A stretch of 37,666 bases of DNA from a virus. The notes below the pieces were generated by a model. It searched no databases and was not told the DNA's origin. It saw only the letters and a program-made list of their open reading frames with translations. This document shows positions 1-5,623 of the stretch, one piece after another. The position numbers were made by a program, and so were the translations under genes. The first letter of the stretch is position 1; each line of letters starts with the position of its first letter. Location: positions 1 to 37,666 of IMG/VR virus record IMGVR_UViG_3300027749_003950. One strand, written 5' to 3'.

Positions 1-1956
1 CTGGCTGTGCTGCTGGGCGACGAGCGTGTGCTGGAAAATTTTGGTCGTGCAGGCAATACCTATGCCAAGAGTGCTTTGAAGATTGTCAAGGACAACATAA
101 GATCAAACCCCGGCCCAGCGGCTGCATTGCTGACCAAAATGAAAACCAATATGGATAGTCTTGCTACCAAGGCCATTCACTCGGGCACCACTGCCAAATA
201 CACCAGTATCAATACCAAGAATGGCTATGTGGAATTCCGTAGTCCCGGTGGCGACTGGCTGGATGCCAACTTCAGTTTGATTGAACCCACACTGCTGAGA
301 TTTGTTGTGGCCCTGGATGCTGCAATTGATCCTGAAAAGTATCGTCAAGAATATCAAAAGAAATTATACAAGTTGCTGACCGCTGACAACAAAGACGACA
401 GCACCATCCGTTACTTTGTGGACTATGTGGCTGGCAAAATACCCAAGGCTGCGTTGCGCAGTTTTGTGAAGCAGGCACAACTGGAACGCGGATTGAAAAA
501 GAATCCTGTTCAGGAGCCAGCTCCGAGCCTGGCTCGGGACCCGAGCATTGGTCCAAGACAACGCTATGTGGTCAAAAATGCAGCAGGCTCTCCTGTGACC
601 ACAGTAGCAGCGTCAGATGCCGACTCAGCACGGATCCTGGCCAATCGTTGGTTGCGACAACAAAATCCTGGAATCAATACTAATGAGTTCAGCGTTGAGC
701 CAGAAACTGCTGAGAATCAGATACAAAACTATCATATCAGCGACACACAAGGTGGTGTGGTTCGCATGGCGTTCCGTGCTGGCAGTGATGAGGAAGCCCT
801 GGATCGATGGGAAATATACAATTACAGTCACCCAAGCCAGGGCGGCACCCGCCTGTCACGCGAGGATGGAACAACAGTAACAGAGCCCGGTGCACCAGCA
901 GTAGGCAGCACCACGGATCTACAACAGCAACGCCAAGCAGCCGCAGCACCCACTCCAGTGCCTGGAGTGCAAGACATTGACATAGATATCCCCATAGCAC
1001 AACCCAGAGGCTTCTGGAACGGCCAATGGAAAATTGTAGACGGCAACACTGGAGAAGAATTGTATAGATTTGGCGGCATAGGCAACAGTCAAGCAGATGC
1101 CAACAGAATTGCAGGTCAATGGGTTAGAACCAACAGCATCAGTGTGCCAACCGAAGTGTATCCGGTTCTGAGCGATGGCTCAGAACTGAGCGAAAGCCGC
1201 ACACAAGAAGACTATGATCCGTCAAATCCTCCGGGACCCGAATCGCCGCCCCAAATGCCAGCAGGAACAATCAAGGTAGATGTCAGTGACATGTACGACT
1301 GGTACAAACTGGGACAACACATTAGCAATCTCAAGGGCATTGACAAGTCAACCCTGGGCAAAGGACCACCCAGCACAGTAATGGCGTTTGGATCTGAAGA
1401 ATTGGAAAACATGTACAGTCATGCACTCACACGCCTGGGATTGAAAACACATGATCTCGATGAACCCGGCGAAGAAGACGTTGACGAACAGGTTATAAAT
1501 GAACTAAAAATCAACAATGTCTCGGGCATTGGGGCAGTGCCCAACAATCAACAAATTGGATATCAAGGTCTGCAAGTGGTCATGCGTCCCAGTATGTTTT
1601 TGGAACTGGCATCGCCTCTAGACGCTAAATCTGCAGACGAGCGTGAGACCATTGAATACATCAAAAAGAACCTGGACGAAAAAGGCGTTGGTGCACCTTG
1701 GCTCACAGTGGTGATTCCCGAAGCCTGGGAATCAGAAGATTTTAGCCAGATGGCACATGTGAGTAATCATGACGGTCGCCACAGAATGCACAGTATTCTA
1801 GAGCAAGAAGGCAATGATCCTGTGGAAGTACACATCATTGTGCCACACATGCGTCGCAGACACATCACTGATGCCATGGTTGATCACTTGAGATCTGGCG
1901 TGCTGAATCAACAGGGGCAGTATGTGAGCGGTCCTGTATTTGGAGCAGCCAAATGA
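1..1956 (+). CDS. Amidoligase-type multidomain phage protein, 5' end cut by window
   Basis: The reading frame is open at the left edge, so the true start lies upstream. The first ~165 residues resemble the C-terminal half of the amidoligase family (COOH-NH2 ligase fold) of T4-like aquatic phages: a GNTYAKSAL segment, then Y-V-E-F-R-S-P-G-G-D (about nt 226-255), the Glu/Arg strand typical of this fold. Three loosely related ~50-residue modules follow (near nt 560-700, 725-850 and 1010-1160), each with a Tyr/Trp-rich beta start and a D-A-x3-A-x-x-W-like helix, joined by Pro/Ala/Gln linkers. The last ~140 residues contain N-H-D-G-R-H-R-M (about nt 1767-1790), as in ParB/sulfiredoxin-like folds. 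The protein sits in the late virion block. A role in linking peptides or modifying cell wall is inferred; no substrate can be named. The stop overlaps the next ATG. Confidence 0.6.
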   Translation: MAVLLGDERVLENFGRAGNTYAKSALKIVKDNIRSNPGPAAALLTKMKTNMDSLATKAIHSGTTAKYTSINTKNGYVEFRSPGGDWLDANFSLIEPTLLRFVVALDAAIDPEKYRQEYQKKLYKLLTADNKDDSTIRYFVDYVAGKIPKAALRSFVKQAQLERGLKKNPVQEPAPSLARDPSIGPRQRYVVKNAAGSPVTTVAASDADSARILANRWLRQQNPGINTNEFSVEPETAENQIQNYHISDTQGGVVRMAFRAGSDEEALDRWEIYNYSHPSQGGTRLSREDGTTVTEPGAPAVGSTTDLQQQRQAAAAPTPVPGVQDIDIDIPIAQPRGFWNGQWKIVDGNTGEELYRFGGIGNSQADANRIAGQWVRTNSISVPTEVYPVLSDGSELSESRTQEDYDPSNPPGPESPPQMPAGTIKVDVSDMYDWYKLGQHISNLKGIDKSTLGKGPPSTVMAFGSEELENMYSHALTRLGLKTHDLDEPGEEDVDEQVINELKINNVSGIGAVPNNQQIGYQGLQVVMRPSMFLELASPLDAKSADERETIEYIKKNLDEKGVGAPWLTVVIPEAWESEDFSQMAHVSNHDGRHRMHSILEQEGNDPVEVHIIVPHMRRRHITDAMVDHLRSGVLNQQGQYVSGPVFGAAK

Positions 1957-2153
1957 GAGCCAGTGAATTTGTCCGCAAGAAAAAGCCGCAACAGGAACTG
2001 GATGAGCTGAGCTTTCTGGGCTCACCTTGTACCAAGGATTGTTCGGGTCACAGAGCCGGTTATGCCTGGTCCAAAGCCCGCGGTAACCGTAGTGCCCTGA
2101 GCCACAGCAACAGTTTCAACAATGGTGCAAGATTGGCAGCACAGGGCAAATAG
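1953..2153 (+). CDS. Small basic phage protein with head-targeting-like leader
   Basis: A 66-residue protein that starts inside the stop of the amidoligase-type gene (ATGA overlap). It begins M-R-A-S-E-F-V, the leader motif shared by several neighbours, followed by Q-E-L-D-E-L-S, which fits the L/I-x-E cleavage consensus of T4-type prohead proteases. The rest carries C-T-K-D-C-S-G-H-R-A-G-Y and a Lys/Arg/Asn-rich tail. I recall this Cys/His pattern as a recurrent small protein of T4-like aquatic phages, but no function is known to me. Two Cys and one His could bind metal, though that is speculative. The basic tail would suit a DNA-associated internal head protein. Confidence 0.7.
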   Translation: MRASEFVRKKKPQQELDELSFLGSPCTKDCSGHRAGYAWSKARGNRSALSHSNSFNNGARLAAQGK

Positions 2154-2161
2154 AATAAATA
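2154..2161 (+). promoter_or_regulatory. Candidate T4-type late promoter (AATAAATA)
   Basis: AATAAATA lies in the short gap before the peptidoglycan-binding protein gene at 2199, about 38 bases ahead of its ATG. T4-like phages read late genes from a TATAAATA-type box with the gp55 sigma factor. Agreement is 7 of 8 bases and the downstream gene is of late type. No -35 element is visible, as expected for late promoters. AT-rich octamers also occur by chance. Confidence 0.35.
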
Positions 2162-2198
2162 AACAACAAATCGGACTATCCGAAAAAAGGAAAAAACC

Positions 2199-3377
2199 AT
2201 GAGATCAAGTGAATTTTTAAACGAAGCCGGACGTGATGGCATACCAATGACAGATGCTGAATTTGCAGCGCAACAAGCACAAGGTGCAAAAAATCTGGAT
2301 TCTATCAAGGGCTTTGGTAGAAAAATTGCCGGCGCACTCGGCGGCGGAGCTCAGGCAGCAACACCATATCCTGATGCTGCCACAGCAAGAGCCAGTCTTA
2401 CCCCAAGCCAACTAAAGTGGTTGGGTGGTGCAGATCCCATGGACAAATATGTCATGGCAAGAATGCCAGCAGCGTTACCTGGTGAAACTGTTGCGGCAGC
2501 ACCAGTGAATGTTGTAAACAGGAATGATGGCAACCCACCACCGTTGCAACCTGGTACAGGATATGGCGATGACGACACTTCTGTATTTGCACCAACTCCT
2601 GTAGCAACGGCAGCGACTCCAGCAACAAATCCTGTGGCCAATGCAGTAGCAGCCAGTGGCCAACCCGACGACGTAACCGGTGTGGATGCAGCCGTGGCAG
2701 CAAATGCTGCAAATACTGCAAATACTGTGCAAACCACTACTCCTCCTGCTAAGAAACTAGCACCAGTTGATCCTGGCACTAAAGAATTACAAACATGGTT
2801 AAAAAATAAAGGATATAACATAGGTAAATTTGGTGCCGACGGCCGATTTGGACCTGATACTGCAAAAGCAATTGCTGCGTGGAAGGCCAAAGGTCTTAAA
2901 CCAGGTAATCCAGAATTTGAAGAGTATGCTGCATTACTTACCAAGTCGCATGGCATGGATTACCGCGAAAAGACAACTGCTCCAGCGGGCGGCGGTCGAG
3001 GCGGGCAAGGTGGACCAACTGCAAGTGAATTGGCGGGTGTTGCTCAAGGTGGACGTGGCGGCCAAGGCGGACCAACTGCAAGTGAATTAGCAGCAATTCC
3101 GTCTTCGCAATCTGCAACCCCAATCCCGACGACGCCGCCTCCTAAACCGGTGATAGGTCAACCCATGGCAAATGGTAAAAGAGCAAGTCAATCAGATGTG
3201 ATGAGCTGGGATAATCAATACGGTCCTGCCGGAGCAGAAAGAGCAGCATCAGCGGCATCCGCAGCCAAAGCAAAACAACAATACAATCCTTATGCTCAAA
3301 ACAAAGTTTCTGAAACAACAGCTTTTGAAGAAAGTGTAAATCGCATGCGTCGCTTGAGCACCTTGCTCAAAGGATAA
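2199..3377 (+). CDS. Peptidoglycan-binding domain protein with head-targeting-like leader
   Basis: A 392-residue protein preceded by a purine-rich ribosome site (AAAAAAGG). It begins M-R-S-S-E-F-L-N-E-A, closely like the T4 internal-protein leader M-K-T-Y-Q-E-F-I-A-E-A, with a predicted L-N-E cut after residue 9. Residues ~190-235 form a PG_binding_1-type domain (E-L-Q-T-W-L-K-N-K-G-Y, then G-R-F-G-P-D-T-A-K-A-I). The flanks are Ala/Pro/Thr/Gln-rich linkers. A Gly-rich piece, G-G-R-G-G-Q-G-G-P-T-A-S-E-L-A, is repeated twice (about nt 2992-3092). The C-terminus (E-E-S-V-N-R-M-R-R-L) resembles that of the 965-residue protein. It probably binds cell-wall peptidoglycan as a virion component. Packaging in the head is inferred from the leader only. 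Confidence 0.75.
   Translation: MRSSEFLNEAGRDGIPMTDAEFAAQQAQGAKNLDSIKGFGRKIAGALGGGAQAATPYPDAATARASLTPSQLKWLGGADPMDKYVMARMPAALPGETVAAAPVNVVNRNDGNPPPLQPGTGYGDDDTSVFAPTPVATAATPATNPVANAVAASGQPDDVTGVDAAVAANAANTANTVQTTTPPAKKLAPVDPGTKELQTWLKNKGYNIGKFGADGRFGPDTAKAIAAWKAKGLKPGNPEFEEYAALLTKSHGMDYREKTTAPAGGGRGGQGGPTASELAGVAQGGRGGQGGPTASELAAIPSSQSATPIPTTPPPKPVIGQPMANGKRASQSDVMSWDNQYGPAGAERAASAASAAKAKQQYNPYAQNKVSETTAFEESVNRMRRLSTLLKG
2992..3092 (+). repeat. Tandem Gly-rich repeat inside the peptidoglycan-binding protein
   Basis: Two copies of a ~54-base unit encode Gly-Gly-Arg-Gly-Gly-Gln-Gly-Gly-Pro-Thr-Ala-Ser-Glu-Leu-Ala. The second half, coding GGPTASELA, is almost identical between copies. It lies in a flexible linker after the peptidoglycan-binding domain and probably varies in copy number between relatives. 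Confidence 0.7.
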
Positions 3378-3378
3378 C

Positions 3379-4038
3379 ATGAGATCTTGTGATTTTTTGC
3401 CTCGTAGCAGTAGAGTTCTAGCCGAGGCTGTGGATCCTAGTGTGCCGGGCAAAATGTATTCTGTACAAGCAGGAGACACCTTGGAAGAATTGGCTCAGGC
3501 CGCTGATACCACTGTGTCTGGTTTACTTTATATGAATCCGGACATTCCTGCCACTGGACAAATAACTTCAGGCAGCAAAATAAAATTACCCAACCTGGGC
3601 GAATTTGCTCAGGGACCTGCTGTAGGTCCGTCCACCAAGATAAAGAATCCAGTCAATCCCAATGAAATCAAATCATACCTGAGCAGCAAAGGACTAGACG
3701 CCAATCAAGTTGCAGGTATCATGGCCAACATCAAGGCCGAATCCAGTTTTGACAGTGGAGCTCTGGGCGACAACGGAACCAGTGGCGGCCTAGTACAACA
3801 TCACGGTCCGCGATTTAGTGGCATGGTTCAGGCCGCCGGTGGCCAAGACTCTTGGCAAAAGAACTGGAAGGCACAACTGGACTATGCACTAAGCGAGCCA
3901 GCAGGTGCTCGTTACAAGAACATGACTTTCCCCACGCCACAAGCTGCCACCACGTGGTGGACCATAAACTTTGAGATTCCTGCCAACAAAGAACAGCAGG
4001 CAGCAATCAGAAGTCAGAGTGCAAGTCAATTTGCCTGA
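3379..4038 (+). CDS. LysM plus phage tail lysozyme-like protein
   Basis: A 219-residue cell-wall protein starting one base after the previous stop. It opens M-R-S-C-D-F-L, the shared leader, with V-L-A-E-A at ~residue 17 as a likely prohead-protease site. Residues ~26-72 are a LysM domain (Y-S-V-Q-A-G-D-T-L-E-E-L, N-P-D-I, then G-S-K-I-K-L-P). Residues ~90-219 match the phage tail lysozyme family (PF18013-like): I-M-A-N-I-K-A-E-S-S-F-D-S-G, G-T-S-G-G-L-V-Q-H-H and the late W-W-T-I-N-F-E segment; the Glu in K-A-E-S is the likely catalytic acid. It would bind and cut peptidoglycan during entry. Having both a head leader and a muralytic domain suggests a packaged or entry-associated enzyme. Confidence 0.8.
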   Translation: MRSCDFLPRSSRVLAEAVDPSVPGKMYSVQAGDTLEELAQAADTTVSGLLYMNPDIPATGQITSGSKIKLPNLGEFAQGPAVGPSTKIKNPVNPNEIKSYLSSKGLDANQVAGIMANIKAESSFDSGALGDNGTSGGLVQHHGPRFSGMVQAAGGQDSWQKNWKAQLDYALSEPAGARYKNMTFPTPQAATTWWTINFEIPANKEQQAAIRSQSASQFA

Positions 4039-4046
4039 GAGTTCTA

Positions 4047-4349
4047 ATGACTCGGCAGTTTGTGATAGTCAAAGCAGACGTGAGTGTGGACTGGACTGGA
4101 GCTGATCCCAACTACAGAGTGTATGTGAACAATGAACTGTTTGCAGAACGAACCTGGGTCTGGAGAGAACAGTATCTGGAAGAATTTCTGCAGATCTGGG
4201 CTGGCCCCGGCAAGTACGAACTACGTTGGGAACTGGTTCCGCCAGCATGTGGCACAATTGAAGTAAAAAATGTGAGAATTGCAGAAGGTTCGTTAAACTC
4301 GCGCATAGTAAAAAATTCACTGTTAAGGATTGAAAATGAGAGCATATGA
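4047..4349 (+). CDS. Conserved phage protein, function unknown
   Basis: A 100-residue protein without Cys clusters or membrane segments. It looks all-beta: alternating strands such as Y-R-V-Y-V-N-N-E-L-F-A-E-R-T-W-V-W and P-G-K-Y-E-L-R-W-E-L-V. I recall similar short proteins in the structural region of T4-like aquatic phages and know of no assigned function. Unlike its neighbours it lacks the M-R-x-x-E-F leader, so if the leader marks packaged proteins this one is probably not packaged, or is an outer virion part. Its 3' end overlaps the start of the next gene. Confidence 0.65.
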   Translation: MTRQFVIVKADVSVDWTGADPNYRVYVNNELFAERTWVWREQYLEEFLQIWAGPGKYELRWELVPPACGTIEVKNVRIAEGSLNSRIVKNSLLRIENESI

Positions 4350-4548
4350 AATAATGGAAGACATCTCTGCGGGTACCAGTGGGTCGGGCAGCATGGCCAC
4401 TATCAGCCAGCCCATGAGCATGGTCTCAAGATCAGGCGGTTCCTTGCTCACAGGTAAATACTCTACAGATCCTACGCCTAACACGCCCAAGGAATACAAA
4501 AGGAACAAAAATGCTCGTGGACAGTTTAAAAACTCTATTAGGAACTGA
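4336..4548 (+). CDS. Small phage protein with head-targeting-like leader
   Basis: A 70-residue protein. I chose the ATG at 4336 rather than the in-frame TTG two codons upstream, because it gives M-R-A-Y-E-I-M-E-D-I, matching the neighbours' leader with an I-M-E cleavage-like site. The body is Ser/Gly/Met-rich, then T-P-N-T-P-K-E-Y-K-R-N-K-N-A-R and F-K-N-S, a C-terminal motif I recall from many small proteins of T4-like aquatic phages. No enzyme domain is visible. The gene overlaps both neighbours, in different frames: 14 bases with the gene at 4047 and 38 with the Dps-like gene. Confidence 0.65.
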   Translation: MRAYEIMEDISAGTSGSGSMATISQPMSMVSRSGGSLLTGKYSTDPTPNTPKEYKRNKNARGQFKNSIRN

Positions 4549-4951
4549 ATTTGCCTATTATGTCAAAGTACATGGCTTTCACTGGAATGTTGAAAGTCCG
4601 GACTTTTATCAATATCACAAATTTCTCCAAAAGATCTACGAAGATGCCTACAGCGCAATAGATCCCACAGCTGAATACATACGAAGTCTTGGAGAATATG
4701 CACCGGGCAGTCTAGAACGTTTTCTAGAACTCAGTGTAATTTCTGCACAAACCAAAATCCCTCGTGCCAGACTCATGCTTGAAGAACTGCTGGCCAACAG
4801 TGGGCAAATGGTAGAACTACTTGATCAATGCTTTGCTGAAGCCACACAAGAAAACAAACAAGATGTGGCCAATTTTATTGCTGAACGACTGAGTCAGACC
4901 AACAAGTTTGCCTGGCAACTGCGCAGCAGTCTGAAAGAAAATAGAGCATGA
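4511..4951 (+). CDS. Dps/ferritin-like protein
   Basis: A 146-residue four-helix protein of the Dps/ferritin-like family, whose members bind DNA and/or oxidise and store iron. Family marks are V-K-V-H-G-F-H-W-N-V near residue 20, then F-Y-Q-Y-H-K-F-L, I-Y-E-D-A-Y and A-I-D-P-T-A-E-Y-I-R-S-L-G; these His, Asp and Glu positions match the inter-subunit ferroxidase site. Length is normal. It lacks the Lys-rich N-terminal tail that E. coli Dps uses to bind DNA, and also lacks the leader of its neighbours. Lying in the late block suggests a virion-associated or late protective role (inference), for example shielding packaged DNA from oxidation. Its stop overlaps the next ATG. Confidence 0.8.
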   Translation: MLVDSLKTLLGTEFAYYVKVHGFHWNVESPDFYQYHKFLQKIYEDAYSAIDPTAEYIRSLGEYAPGSLERFLELSVISAQTKIPRARLMLEELLANSGQMVELLDQCFAEATQENKQDVANFIAERLSQTNKFAWQLRSSLKENRA

Positions 4952-5622
4952 GCAACAGCATCGCCAACATACTAAAACGTCTGGCTGTGATAGAGGCCGA
5001 CACCAGTCCTGTCAAAACAAAGACAGGGCTCACGGCACAACAAAAATCAGTGCCGCAATTGCCGGCCTTGTTCAAGCCCGAAACTGTGTCTCCGGTACTG
5101 GGCAGCAACAAGCAGTCCAAGCCCTTTGGCCGGTACATGGTAGGCGATGATGTGGAACCCACTCAGACTGCACTAGCAGAGCGTATGGCCGAAATCGACG
5201 AAGACATGCTCAGCAAAGTCAAAAAAGATCTCACACAGTATCTAGACAAGTTGGAAAAACAAAATCACTTGGACAGTCACTTGGTCAGCAAGGCCAAACG
5301 AGATCTTGAAATTGGTGACGATGAAGAAGTAGACGAAGATCCCACAGAAACCGAAACTGGCGGCGAAGATTATGTTCCGCCGCCCACAATCAATCCTGTG
5401 GTGGCCGAAGCTGGCCCTGTAAAAACTATCACTCTTGAAGATGGCACCTGTTTAGAATGCTGGGGCGATCAAAGCCGCGGCTTTGAAATCCGTCACCAGG
5501 GTCGTGTGTTGCCCAGTCGATTCAGTAGTCTGGATGAAGCAGACATGGCTGTGAGAATGTTTCAGGCACATAGAAAAAATGCTGCCAGAAATTCCTCAGC
5601 AGATTACATAGAAGAAGCATGA
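4948..5622 (+). CDS. Putative internal/core-type head protein with cleavage-like sites
   Basis: A 224-residue, mostly acidic protein of unknown function. Residues ~75-125 are a charged, probably coiled-coil helical stretch (A-E-I-D-E-D-M-L-S-K-V-K-K-D-L) that I recall from T4-like aquatic phages. Two near-matching sites frame the middle: R-L-A-V-I-E-A-D at residue 16 and N-P-V-V-A-E-A-G at residue 154, each followed by P-V-K-T. They look like prohead-protease cuts after Glu. Release at E154 would free a ~70-residue C-terminal domain (T-L-E-D-G-T-C-L-E-C-W-G ... F-S-S-L-D-E-A-D-M-A). No catalytic motif is visible. Scaffold or internal-protein identity is inferred from location and sites. Confidence 0.55.
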   Translation: MSNSIANILKRLAVIEADTSPVKTKTGLTAQQKSVPQLPALFKPETVSPVLGSNKQSKPFGRYMVGDDVEPTQTALAERMAEIDEDMLSKVKKDLTQYLDKLEKQNHLDSHLVSKAKRDLEIGDDEEVDEDPTETETGGEDYVPPPTINPVVAEAGPVKTITLEDGTCLECWGDQSRGFEIRHQGRVLPSRFSSLDEADMAVRMFQAHRKNAARNSSADYIEEA

Positions 5623-5623
5623 C

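Noticed and set aside
2351-2956. Long minus-strand open frame (201 codons)
   Set aside because: It is the antisense shadow of the Ala/Pro-rich part of the peptidoglycan-binding protein, with low-complexity composition and no domain motif.
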